From assembly GCF_042453785.1 (NCBI RefSeq), contig NC_091673.1, forward strand, positions 6,407,001 to 6,471,000: DNA of 64,000 nt, read 5' to 3'. Within the stretch, counting starts at the first letter, position 1. Each line of letters begins with the position of its first letter. This DNA comes from Malus domestica. Lineage: Eukaryota > Streptophyta > Magnoliopsida > Rosales > Rosaceae. The notes under the pieces are model-generated. The model ran no database searches and was not told the origin of the DNA. It was given only the letters and a program-made list of their open reading frames with translations. Made by a program: the position numbers and the translations under genes. This document shows, in pieces, positions 12,801 to 24,437 of this stretch.

Positions 12801-14017
12801 TTTGTGTTCCTTGTTATCTGTTCAATTTGAGAGTATTCTTGTAGCGCTAAGTTGACAATATTCAAATCTGACATGCGACTGTTGCTAAATCCCTTTTTTG
12901 CATTCTGTGTGTTTTTCCCCAGATCATATACATGGTCGACCAGCTCTAGACTGGGCAAGGCGAAAGAGAATAGCCTTAGGTACAGCCAGGGGTTTGGTTT
13001 ATTTGCATGAGCAGTGTGACCCAAGAATTATCCACCGTGATGTTAAAGCCGCAAACATTTTGCTCGATGAAGACTTCGAGGCAGTTGTTGGAGATTTTGG
13101 GTTGGCAAAGCTTTTGGATCACAGAGAATCTCATGTGACCACAGCTGTCCGCGGCACTGTTGGTCACATCGCTCCAGAATACTTGTCAACTGGTCAGTCA
13201 TCAGATAAAACTGATGTGTTCGGGTTTGGGATCTTACTCCTGGAGTTAATCACAGGTCAAAAGGCTTTGGACTTTGGACGAGTTGCAAACCAGAAGGGTG
13301 TAATGCTTGATTGGGTACGCTATCTCTCCCTTTCGCTCTCTCACACAGACATGCATGCTCATATGTAATATTTACCTAATTGCATGTATGAAATAACTGT
13401 GATCTCAATGTAATGTTTGATTGGGTAACACTCTCTCTCCCTTTCAAACCACGTATTAACACGTGGCCGTTGGCGTTCCCTCCTGTTTCTGTCCTGATGG
13501 TACATACATGTGATCCTTAGAGCGTTGCTAGAAGTGTCAAGAAACTTGGCTTGTTACATGAAATATTAATGTGTTACTTGCATAACTGCATTAACGCAGA
13601 GTTGGTTTTTTCACTGCTGATATACGTGTGAGAAAATACCATGCACTACAAAGAAAAATGTCTTTCAACAACTCACATGGTTGTGCAACACAAATGCAGG
13701 TGAAGAAGCTCCATCAGGAGGGAAAGCTAAATCTCATGGTGGATAAGGATCTGAAGGGGAATATCGACAGGGTTGAACTGGAAGAAATGGTTCAGGTTGC
13801 CTTGTTATGTACTCAATTTAATCCCTTGTACCGACCAAAAATGTCAGAAGTATTAAAGATGTTGGAAGGTGATGGCTTAGCCGAGAAATGGGAGGCCTCG
13901 CAGAAGGTGGAGACACCGAGGTTCCGGTCGTGTGAACACCCGCGTCAAAGATATTCAGATTTTATAGAAGAATCTTCGCTTGTGGTAGAAGCTATGGAGC
14001 TTTCTGGCCCTAGGTGA
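9802..14017 (+). CDS. NIK3: NIK3-like LRR-II receptor-like kinase (NSP-interacting kinase family)
   Basis: Membrane receptor Ser/Thr kinase. Exons: 9802-9925, 10135-10267, 10387-10458, 10578-10721, 10822-10893, 11006-11065, 11153-11247, 11328-11471, 12247-12588, 12923-13314 and 13700-14017. All junctions keep frame, giving 631 residues, or 624 from the in-frame ATG at 9823, which starts [14 protein letters not shown] and looks like the true signal peptide. Numbering below is from 9823. An LRR cap with PCSW...C is followed by about five LRRs, then a transmembrane helix at about 237-260. The kinase has a glycine loop GRGGFG (308-313), Lys329, HRD (426-428), DFG (446-448) and an activation loop [10 protein letters not shown]. 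The C-terminus [15 protein letters not shown] is the NIK3-type end. Eleven exons is the usual LRR-II layout. NIK-type kinases act in immune and developmental signalling; NIK3 is preferred over NIK1/2 from the [10 protein letters not shown] stretch and the tail. Confidence 0.93.
11915..12014 (+). mobile_element. 5'-truncated SINE in NIK3 intron 8
   Basis: The segment has the 3' signature of a widespread plant SINE type: GAGCAGCCTCTCC, GGGGTAAGGCT, CCAGACCCTGCGTAAAGCGG, then GTGCACTGG. It is flanked by a perfect 17-base target duplication, AATAAGATTCTCAATAC, at 11898-11914 and 12015-12031. No A/B box remains, so the copy is truncated. It lies deep in a 775-base intron, away from the splice sites. 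Confidence 0.82.
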
Positions 14018-15550
14018 CAACCTTTTTTCAAAATTTTCCCCTGTATACCATACCTCCTCTCTTCGTTAAGTTAATTTAAGTTTGAAATATCAGAAATATG
14101 TGATTGTATTCATCTGTAAAAATGAGAAAGAAAAGTCCATGTAAAAGCTGCTTTTTTTTTATCGCTTTTTCTTTTTCTTTGTTGGAAAATCAATTGAGTT
14201 GATTGAGGTTTCTGTCAAAGAGATTTTGGAGTCATTTCAGAAATTTGTATGTAGTTGCTTTTGTTCTAGTTTTATTAATATTTGAGATTCATAAAACAGA
14301 AAACCATAGCAGGCTTTCGGTTGTTGTTTCTTTGGGTTCATGTAGGTCTGTGTTACTTAGTATGTTAAATCAATAACGTAATGTTGTTTCACTTCTCTCA
14401 CGTGGTAGTGCCTTGTTAAATTGGAAGATGAGAAATGCTAGTGAGCTTTTTTCAAAATTGGAACTTTTCATGGACTCTTCTTCGGTCTATGTTTTTTGGC
14501 ACATTATCTTATACGTTAAACTACGAGTTAACATAAAGTTCATGGAGAGTCCCCTTAACATTTCTCTTGGAATACTATCCCAGTGGCACAGATAGGTATT
14601 CTTCCGATTGTAAGAGATGGTATCCAAGATTTTCAAACCAACGGACTAGGATGCTCTTTCCTCCTAATTCCCTCTCCTCCCCGACCCCTGCTCTTACACT
14701 TTCTTGTTTCTCTTTCTCTCTATATAAAAAAATCAATACAAGATGTTAACACGATTTAAACGTAAACATTCAAGTCAAAAAAAGGAGGAAAGGAGAAGGA
14801 GATTAACACGAGAGAAGATCCTACTCCCAAACGAATTATGCAGAAGAATGACCCAAAGGACAATTGTGCCATAGCCTAGCAAGTAAAAGCCCATGGGCCA
14901 ATGAGTTCCAAATTCCAACCCATAATTTACATAGGTTGAGTCAAATGTATCAGTAATTCAGTATCCCTTTCTTCCTACAGTTGTCGAGCTTTTCTTATCA
15001 AAGCAACTCCGCTTTTGCAAAAGAAACAACAAAGAAGCAGAAGACTCATCCAAAACCTTATTTTTCACTTGCTCCTTTTTCATTTTGCTAGCTAAATATA
15101 TTATGTACACATATTTTCTGGTATGTATATCATTTATACATATGGTTACTCTTAAACACTCATTAATTAACGAAGTTACTATCAAGAGCTTGAAAAATTC
15201 GTAATGCGTTCATTATAATACACTTTTATAAGGAAGAAGTGCATAGTGATTGTTCGGTATATTAATAACATTTCTCTAAACTAAAACTTGTGTGATTGTA
15301 ATGTTTTCTTGTTGGTACATAAGTAACGATATGTTTTGGTCCTTAAATGTAATATTTTAGGCAGTAAAAGTCATATTTTAGGTTTTCAAACAGTATTTTC
15401 TCTTAACCGTGCGTTGCTATATTAAATGTTGAACAAGTAATTTCCTCTCAATATGTTTTTTTGTTAATTTTTTTGAAAAAAAAATTAGGGTTTTGGGGTT
15501 TCATTAAACTGTTTCTATTACTTGTCGTTAATTAGAAAAACGAAAAATTA
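14018..15550. other. NIK3 3' region and intergenic DNA
   Basis: The AT-rich 3' flank of NIK3, with T-rich stretches after 14150, probably includes the 3' UTR. A hairpin MITE lies at 14649-14826. Nothing else here looks like a gene. Confidence 0.55.
14649..14826. mobile_element. MITE family 3 (pyrimidine/purine arms), copy 1
   Basis: The left arm AGGATGCTCTTTCCTCC...CCCTCTCC pairs with the right arm GGAGAAGGAG...GAGAAGATCCT. The centre carries CTCTATATAAAAAAATCAA and ATGTTAACACG, as in the copies at 23008 and 63551. Confidence 0.65.
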
Positions 15551-15792
15551 AATACTTTATTTAACGAACAAGAATAACGTTGGACTGGTACGAATCTTGG
15601 AGCATTGCAATGATGCAATCCATGCAGACAAAACTTGTTTCTGTGTTTCGCGTGCAGCGTGCTCCAGCCACCTGGAAGACATCACAGTCGCCGACGCACA
15701 GCTTCCCACAGACTCCACCACCACGCGTCACAATCCCAACGGATGGAGTGAACGGCAATCGCTATCAATGTTCCATGGGCCTCAGAACTCCG

Positions 15793-15800
15793 CCACGTGT
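15793..15800 (+). promoter_or_regulatory. G-box in the TBL2 upstream region
   Basis: CCACGTGT is a CACGTG G-box core about 540 bases before the TBL2 start codon, in a stretch (15580-15850) that is less AT-rich than its surroundings. G-boxes bind bZIP and bHLH factors. Its use here is inferred. Confidence 0.35.
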
Positions 15801-16331
15801 CCTCGTATGTGTCGGCGGGAACAATCCTATATGTGTCATTCGGCAGTTAATACCAGAAAACTCAAAATTTCAAAAGCACTTCTCCCAAAGCTACCCTTCC
15901 GCTTCGTACATTAATGACGCGTTTTATTTACTCCGAAACCCTTTCCAAAATGACTAATCTGCCCACAGCTTATACGATACACCTCCAGATTCGGATGTAA
16001 ATTGAGGACAAAATGAAGGGTATTTACGTCTACGAAATTAGATGTCGACGGGTATCTTTGTAATTGTATTTTTCTCGCTGTCGCTCTCTCTCTCTCCACG
16101 CCAAAGAGCAGAAGCAGCCCTTACTGTTCCAGCACTCTGCTTTTCTACGCACCGCTCCCTTATCTGTCGTTTATCTTTTTTATTTAATTTTGTGTATTTT
16201 TTCTTCCATATTTTCACAAATGTAAGGATGTCATTCCACGCTTCGTCTTGCTTATCTCCTCTCCTGATCATGCAAACGAAATTCACATTTCACTCGCATT
16301 TGCAGTAGATCCTCTGCATTGTCTTTCAGCC

Positions 16332-18779
16332 ATGGTTTGGAAGAAGCCTGCATTTCCCGAGCAGTTTTATTCACCCAAAAGAAAGGTTATTTCTGGGTTT
16401 GGTTTAGGAATTGGAGTTTCAGTGATTGTACTCGGTGTACTGTTTTTTACCGACTTCTTTAAGACTCCTGCAGTGGAAACTTCGATTCAAGGGTTTTACA
16501 GTTTGAATTCTTCTTCTGTTTCATGGCCTTTCTCCTTTTCCAGCAGTTCAGAAACGCAGGATTTTGTGGACAAAACGCATGAAGCAAATGAGTCAATAGT
16601 TGCTGGGAAGCAAAATTTTACTGATTTGGAGAAGCCCCATTTGGGGAATTTTACAGAGGAGGGTAAGGATGGAAGCTTTGGGGTTGGAGGAGAAATGGGT
16701 AAGCAGAAAAACAGTGAGAAGGGGTCAGCAATTGCTGAAAACGGTAACTTTTTGAATTCAAATGGGGGAGGAACTAGTTTGGAGATTGCCCATTTGGGAA
16801 ACTCCTCTGAGGTTTCGAAAAATGGAAGCTTGCATGGTGAGGAAGGGAGGGTTAATGGGAATCTTAGCCTGTCTGGGAAGGAAGATATGCATGCAGAGAA
16901 GGCAGTTGAAGGTAGTTTTTCAAGGAATACTAGTAGTGTGGATGGTAATGCTGCCAAAATTGTGAAGAAGAAAAGGGCTTGGAAGGCAGCGCATCGAGGA
17001 AATTCGACTGTGAAAATCGCCGACTATGATTCTCAAATGGGGAAAATGCAGACTGATTTGTATCAGAAATGTGATATTTTTAATGGTAGGTGGGTGAGAG
17101 ATGATTCAAAGCCATATTATCCTGGAGGTTCTTGCCCATACATTGATAGGGATTTTAATTGTCACCTCAATGGGAGGGCAGACAGTGCTTTTATAAAATG
17201 GAAATGGCAGCCAAATGAATGTGACATCCCAAGGTAAAATCCATCTTCAATTTCTTGATGAATTTTGTGTTTTTGAGCTTAAAAGAAAACTTTAATCTAA
17301 TGAATTTTGTGTTTTTAAAGAAGTGCTCTAACATTGAATATGTGAGTTATGCTCGTTGGCCTGGGCAGTGTGCCCGCCACCCGTGCACCTAAGTCCTCTT
17401 TTACTCGTAGTTTAGAGTAGTTTAGAATATCGATTCTTCTAAAAGGAAAGTGCTCTAGCATTTTTATGTAGCGGTCATTGAACTTCTGCCATGTAAATCT
17501 TCTTCTCATGCCTTTGTTTCTTACTCATGTGATCCTCAGTCTGAATGCCACTGATTTTCTGATGAGGTTGAGGGGAAAGCGGTTGGTTTTTGTGGGGGAT
17601 TCACTGAATAGGAACATGTGGGAATCTCTGGTTTGTATTCTTCGTCATGTCATTCGAAACAAGAAAAGAGTTCATGAGATTTCTGGGAAGAAGGAATTTA
17701 AAAAGAAGGGCGTTTACGCATTCAGATTTGAGGCAAGTGTCATACATCTTTGTATGTTCTAAAAACAATCAATATTTGGAATGAAAATGTCTAATCATCC
17801 ATGCTATTGCCGCACTTGCAGGATTATAATTGTTCAGTGGATTTCGTTGTTTCTCCATTCCTTGTTAGGGAATCATCATTCACGAGTAAAAACGGTACGT
17901 TTGAGACATTAAGGTTGGATTTGATGGACCGGACAACTTCAATGTACCATGATGCGGATGTCATAGTTTTTAACACTGGACACTGGTGGACTCATGAAAA
18001 AACATCTCGAGGGTGCGCACCGTTGTTTGCTTTCTAAATCCCTTGCAGTGTGCTACCAATCAAACTACTATCTCACTTGACTGATTTATCTCATTTTTGC
18101 ATTTGGTGGTTTCACAGAGAAGATTACTACCAAGAAGGCAATCATGTGCATCCAAGACTCAAGGTTCTTGAAGCATACAAGAGGGCTCTCACCACTTGGG
18201 CCAGATGGGTTGACAAGTATATTGATGTCAACCGGACTCAGGTTTTCTTCAGAGGATATTCAGTTACCCATTTCAGGTATCGGACGATGTTTTCTCGTCA
18301 CTTTGACTCACCTCTATATCGGTCTCAAACTTTTGAATGTTGTTGTTGTTGTTGGAGGAATCCCATTTTGCTCCTTTCAGGAAGTTTATATTTGTTTAGA
18401 TTTCAATGAAAATGGAACTGTTTAATTTGGTTGTAGCGGAGGGCAATGGAACTCAGGCGGACAGTGCCACAAAGAAACGGAGCCAATCTTTAACGAAACT
18501 TATTTAGCGAATTACCCCTCAAAGATGAGAGCTCTAGAGCATGTACTTAAAGAAATGAAATCTCCGGTGATTTATTTAAACATAAGTAGGCTTACCGATT
18601 ACCGAAAAGACGGACACCCTTCCATTTACAGAATGAAATACAAGACAGTAGAAGAACAAATTACGGCTGAGAGGTCTCAGGATTGCAGCCATTGGTGCTT
18701 GCCTGGAGTTCCAGATGCTTGGAATGAATTGCTATACGCCGCTCTTTTGAAGGCCGGATGGGGATCACGCAAAAACTGA
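16332..18779 (+). CDS. TBL2: Trichome birefringence-like protein (TBL1/TBL2 clade, PC-esterase/DUF231)
   Basis: Probable Golgi polysaccharide O-acetyltransferase of the TBR/TBL family, which acetylates wall xylan, pectin or glucomannan; the substrate of this member is unknown. Exons: 16332-17233, 17540-17732, 17822-18012, 18118-18276 and 18437-18779, giving 595 residues with all junctions in frame. An N-terminal anchor helix at about residues 18-42 is followed by a long low-complexity stem with several N-glycosylation sequons. The conserved domain starts at CDIFNGRWV and holds the GDS motif (FVGDSLNRN) and the C-terminal DxxH motif (DCSHWCLPG). Both catalytic motifs are present. Intron 2 has a GC donor (17733-17734). 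The ATG at 16332 is the first in frame after an upstream reading frame with no ATG. The TBL2 assignment over TBR or TBL1 rests partly on NIK3 being its neighbour. Confidence 0.9.
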
Positions 18780-20359
18780 AGAAATTTGTATGCAATCGTT
18801 TGGTATTCTTTAATCGTATCGGCTTAATTTTGTGTACTGTGAGAGTTTCTTAAGTAGCCTTTTACATGCTGATATTGGTCATCACTTTTCTTCTTTTCCT
18901 TTTTTCTTGTACACAAAATTTGGTCAACAAAAGTTTAATGAATTTTCTCAAATTGGAACAATTTGCAAATTACAGGGACAAAATTCGATTCAATACAATC
19001 GAAATAAAGAATGCATGAATGAAAGTGAAACTTTGTGAATGAGTACACGGACTATGAACATGCTTTGTCCTTGTGTAAATGTAAATTCCTGATCTAATAT
19101 TTGACAACAAAAGTAGACGATTTTAGCACAAAAATCTCCATCGTGCCGGATGTATGAATTGAGCACCCGAGACGCCTTAAATGCTTGAATCATCATATAC
19201 TCCAGGTTTTGAGTGGAGCTCTAAATCTTGTAGCACATAGCATGCTGCATCTTCTCTAATAACTTTCTTTAAACAAGGATGCACTTGTCCTTTAATGTTT
19301 CACTAGAACACAAGCCACACACAAAATGAGCACAATCTCTTAACAAATATACACTTCACCGTGTCTACATAAACAAAGATGAAAATTACCTTCACCGCAT
19401 GATTGATAAATTGATTTGATATATAATTATACATAGCTTCTCCCAATATACCATACAAAATGAAAGATTATGGTTTTGATTAGGTTGAAGAACTAAACTA
19501 TATATGGGATGATATTCACATACAAAATGCAAACGAGCTAAACTGTAGAGTTAAGAATACAGGCATGCAATGGGCATTCCAGTGCATCTGTTCTGCTCAT
19601 TACTAACTAATTAGTATGAAAAGGGAGACAATACGATTTACTTTGCAATATTGAACTGATGTCATCGACTGGCCATGTTAGCAGGAAGCAGACTTAAGAA
19701 GCGAGATAAAGCGCCAAAAAAAGAGAACAAATAATATCTACCATTTTTCCAATTTCTGCATAACTAATAAATCAAATTTATCATCACACCATAAGAAAAA
19801 TAAATTCCAACACGTACATTCACAAGAAGGGAGTAAAACCAAAGGTGTTACTCATTTTGCAGCAGATGAACAGATAAACAGAAGAGTGCTAACCGTCTGC
19901 TCAAAATACTACCGACACTTGTTTTATTACATTTAATACTGGAACTTATATAAACATTACAGAACAAAAAAGAGAGCCATAGGGACTCATGACTGAGTCC
20001 GTTGCCGATTTGTGACTTGCCGGTTCGCTAAGCACGAGCCCAAACCTCTGCTACCTCCAGATCATATGATCAGTATGTATGATAATTGCACTTGGTGTAG
20101 TTGCAGCAGCCATTGACTGAGCTCAGACTAACTGTTTGAGTTTTGGAGGAGGTTTGAGGCAAATCCTCACTCCATGTCCAATGCTTTTAAGCCCCATATT
20201 TTGGATAATGGGGTCTTAAAATCAGTGGAGAGATTAACCCGCTGGCTATTGGCTTTAAATACTTGATCAGCAAGTGAGGGATATGCTCTGTAGTTGAAAA
20301 CTTGACAACCCGTCTACTCCTCCACTAACGTAAAAAATTATGCCACATGCTTTTACTTT
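18780..20359. other. TBL2 3' flank and intergenic DNA
   Basis: No coding signal. The stretch 19970-20300 is less AT-rich and slightly structured, but I recognise no domain or RNA in it on either strand. Confidence 0.5.
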
Positions 20360-20525
20360 GAAAAAAAAGAATAACTAATGAAAAATATTTGAAAATTTTG
20401 AGTTTTAATGATAAAGATAAAATAAAGGGTAAAGTGAATAGTATCAAGAATGACTTTTTAATGTAAAAATATGATTTTTTGTTAAAGTGAACAATACCGA
20501 GAGTTTTTCGTTAAAGCTCCCTTTA
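20360..20525. mobile_element. MITE family 1, copy 2
   Basis: It carries the family phrases ATTTGAAAATTTTGAGTTTTA, AAATAAAGGGTAAAGTGAATAGTATCA and TGAACAATACCGAGAGTTTTTCG in the standard order. This is a well-preserved copy of about 160 bases. Confidence 0.78.
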
Positions 20526-22827
20526 AAAATTTCACCATCAAAAGTAAACAGAAAAAGTCTCACCAGATTACCATCTTGCCCTTTCACCTAATGTCCATGC
20601 AGTTCTGCAGAACACAAACATTTTTCTGGTTCCTCAGACTGCATATGGAAAAATTTACGACGAGGGGCTTGTTGAAAATTATGAAATCTCACAGGATTAT
20701 TAGTGTAAGAGAAACATTAAAAAGGCAGCTAAACTACCTTTTTTAGTGCATTACTTTTCTAATTATTGGGGGTTTTTAATACTTTTTATGTAGCACAGTG
20801 GATCCACTCAGTTATCACTCATGCTCATCTACTCCTTTTTCCAACTCAAATCCCTCTAATTAGCCGCTAATCTCCTGTGCAACTAACACTGAAGCCCAAA
20901 CTGGTTAAACCTAGCGCTAGCTAGCTTAGCTAACTCCATCGGTCACAGCTTGTTATCAAATTGTGTGTGTTTTTGGAGGACTTCGACACTGTGGCCATTA
21001 TTGACAAGCAATGGACCGTGTCATTGCATTTGCATGTGTGGACATCTGCTTTGAAGTGGAAAGTGGGGCATTAAACTTTTATGAGCTGCAATTGTAGTGG
21101 TATTTCAAATTAATTACACACTGTAACAATATTTTAAGATAATTGGGAATTATTCCCTTGACGACTCTAATGATTTTTCTTTCACCCAAAAAGAAGTGGT
21201 ACGTGCTTAGACTCTCCACCAAGGCTTCATCTTATTGGATGTTTCTTTATGCACTACAAAGAAAGAAAGCAAGAATCAGTACTTGATGTGCAATCTCACT
21301 TCTGCTTTATCTGTTTATTTCATTTGTTCATTGATGCTATAACATCATGAAATTAATCAACCTTCTTACGCCGAAACAGATTGCAGATTTTGATCCCTAT
21401 TTCGACCATTTTTGTCTTGTTTTGTCTTGCCAATGTTGTGCAAGAACAAGCAAACCTAGGTAAGTGAGGCACAACAGTACAAGGTAGATGATAAGAAAAA
21501 TCAACTTAATTTAGTCACATGAAATGATAAAAGTGTTGTGTAATGCTTGCTCTTAGTTGTCTTCCACCTCGTATTGGTGATAGAAAATCCCATATGAAAT
21601 GATAACCTCTATCATTGAATCAATTTCTGTGAAACGAAATAAATTATTACCAGCACTTCAGAATAGTCGATTTTTACTTTCCTATCTTTTATTTTGTTCA
21701 ACCTCAAAGGTGACTGAAGTTGTGACCTTTCTGTTCAAATTACGAGAGTTCCAATCCAAAGACATCCATCTATGTTGATGAGGGGCGTTCTCTATCTAGT
21801 GCACATGACATGTTATATGCACATTTAGCTTATAACCATTAGTAAAGGAGAGAAGATGAACCCTGCCAACGACTCAATGAAGGGAGGAGAGAGGAAAGAA
21901 AACAGACAGCGACTCACGGTAAATTTTCTACCGGGTTTCCAATTCGGGTTTCATTGACTAGAATGTAATTTAAGCTAAAGATTCATCTCATCCGTTGATT
22001 TAAACCTTACAATTACTGTTTATATGTGTATTTAATATGCATATCTAGAAATGTGCACCAGAGAAAAATTGATTGATGTTGGAACCGAACCGGGGATTTT
22101 AAACTTATGGGACAACAACAATAGCACAGCCCAAAGTGAAGTAAGGGAAACTCACTTTTCTTGGGCCAGTTCACATTAGTGACAACAACAAATCAACAAA
22201 ACTCAACAGATGTTTATTATTTTCTTTCTAAGAAATGCCAAAGAGACTTTCGTAAAATGAGATTTTCCATAGATTATCTACACCTAAGAGTCTAAAGACC
22301 ATCTTCAAAGAATATGTTAAATTATAAGAGTCAAATTACAATTGATGACTGATGTGGCAATCTGAAATCTTGTGTCAAATTTTGTACTTTTTTCGATCGA
22401 ATTGTCAAATATTATTTTATTATTTAAAAAGAACTTTAAATGTTTGTAGTTATTAAAAAAATGTTAAAACAAAATTTTAATTGGTTGAAATGTTAGTGGA
22501 ATAAGGGACTCACTATTAAAATGAATTAAAAATAATTTGACATTGATGTCAAATTTGATTCCAAATTACAAAGCCTTCAAATCTAGTTAGCAAATAACAA
22601 TTCGATTGGAGAGACTTTTGATGTCAAATATGCACAATGGCATTCCACCTAGGATTTTGACATTTCCTCCAGAGATGCTCTAAGGTTATTGTTACAAATT
22701 TCATGCCAAAAACACGAGGTGACAGAGAGTCCAAAGAGAATCTCCCTTTTGAAAGTCTCCTTAGCATTTCTCTTTCTTGTATGGCTCTTCGTCGCATTTG
22801 TCGAAGAATTCTATGCATTTATTTATA
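20526..22827. other. Intergenic DNA without recognisable genes
   Basis: AT-rich with short scattered open stretches only. No domain, tRNA or rRNA was seen on either strand. Confidence 0.5.
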
Positions 22828-22985
22828 GGAAAACTAATGAAAAAAAACTTAAAAACTTTGAGTTTTAATCAAAATGACAAAAATGAGTTGTACGTGAATA
22901 GTACCATGAGTGACTTTTTAAAGTAAAAATGTCATTTTAGTTAAAAGTGAACAGTACTGGGAGTGTTTCGTTAAAACTTCCTTTA
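22828..22985. mobile_element. MITE family 1, copy 3 (diverged)
   Basis: The phrase order is the same as in the other copies (GGAAAACTAATGAAAA, ACTTTGAGTTTTA, GTGAATAGTACCA, GTGAACAGTACTGGGAG, TTTCGTTAAAACTTCC). It has more substitutions and is probably an older insertion. Confidence 0.7.
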
Positions 22986-23007
22986 TTTATTGGCATTTGG
23001 AATAAGA

Positions 23008-23175
23008 AGTAGGATTATCTCCCTTCTAAATTTCATCTCCTCCTCTCTCACTTTTCTCCGTCTTTTTTTCTATAAAAAAAGTCAACACAAAATATTGACG
23101 TAACCTTATTGTGAGCATTCAAATAAGAAAGACTAAAGGGGAGGGAAATTTGTAACAGAGAGAATCCTACTCCTT
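23008..23175. mobile_element. MITE family 3, copy 2
   Basis: The end GTAGGATTATCTCCCTTC pairs with GAGAGAATCCTAC at the right. The centre has CTATAAAAAAAGTCAACAC and ATTGACGTAACC. Length and arm composition match the copy at 14649-14826. Confidence 0.65.
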
Positions 23176-24281
23176 ACAATAATGGGCACCACCTCGAGCA
23201 AGAATTAGTAGACAAAATCACCGCCCAATGTGACTACTAATATTAATTAACATATCGAATGTTGCCGACTGACATTGCTCAGATTCGTATTCGTATTGCT
23301 CTGCCATTTAGATTAATAGTAAGCAACAATTTCACGCGTAAAATTGCTGACAAAATTATCATCCAATTTTTTAGAGCCGTTTAAGGTGTTAAGTGTCGTT
23401 TTAATTAAGTTTGACTTTGTTAACGACATCCTTTGTTCTTTAATTTTCTGCTAAGCAATGATATAATCTGATATAATTATTAATTATGCAGCACAGATCA
23501 GAAAAGAGAATTTACAGATAAACTAATAGATTATACTCCCAACAAGTTATTCAAATATATCCTGATGAAGATAATGGGGAATTCATGTTCCCCATCGATA
23601 TGAATAATGAATAGCAGGATAGCATGATCAGCCATCAGACATCTTCCAAGTTGATTGCAGTTCCATTTTTGTCTCCCAAATGCCTTTTGAAAAACAATAC
23701 TTTACCCCAAAATACCTCCATTCTTTTGACCAGAAAAAGAAAGACTAGCTTATTTCCTGGGACTAAAACTAAATGCTCTTCGCTCCACTTACTCTTCATT
23801 TTCTAGGTATTTTTTTAGCATCATGGCTTATGCACCAGAAAATTAAAAAATTAAAAAAAAAATAAGGTGGGCAAAGTTTTCTCTTCCTAATTAATAACCT
23901 TCGTTATATTATTTTACGATCCTATTTACTCATGAGTAAAACATAACAAGAGTACATGCACAAAGAATGTCAATTAGTATTTTTTTTGTAACAAAAAGTT
24001 TAGGGGAAGATTGGTTACTCTCATCATCAGTATTAGGGTTTATCCAAAGCCTCGAGCCGGAAGGATTTACACATAACACTTAACTATCAGTTATCACCGA
24101 TATAAATTTACGTAAAAACTTACATTTCTTTAGCATCTAAGTACGTACAAACTATTCGATACTCCAAAAACTATGTACTCTAACCTTTTTTCACGGTCAT
24201 GTGTGTGTGTGTGTGTATGTATATATATGTGTGTGTGTGTGTATGAGACTAAGATGAGATCCATGGACTGTTTTTTTTAAT
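23176..24281. other. Intergenic DNA without recognisable genes
   Basis: AT-rich with no gene signal. A GT/TA microsatellite lies near 24203-24243. Confidence 0.5.
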
Positions 24282-24437
24282 AGAAAAACTAATGAAAATA
24301 ACTTGAAAATTTTGAATTTTAACGATATAAACAAAATAAATGATAAAATAAATAGTATCAGGATTGACTTTTTAGTGTAAAAATATGATTTTTCATTAAA
24401 GTGAACAATACCGAAAATTTTTCGTTGAAGTTCTCTT
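24282..24437. mobile_element. MITE family 1, copy 4
   Basis: The standard family order is AGAAAAACTAATGAAAATAAC, TTTTAACGATATAAACAAAA, ATAGTATCAGGATTGAC and GTGAACAATACCGAAAATTTTTCG. It is about 155 bases long. Confidence 0.78.

Noticed and set aside
16496-16957. 153-codon open stretch opposite TBL2 exon 1
   Set aside because: It is the antisense of the Ser/Gly-rich stem of TBL2; the plus strand is clearly the coding strand.
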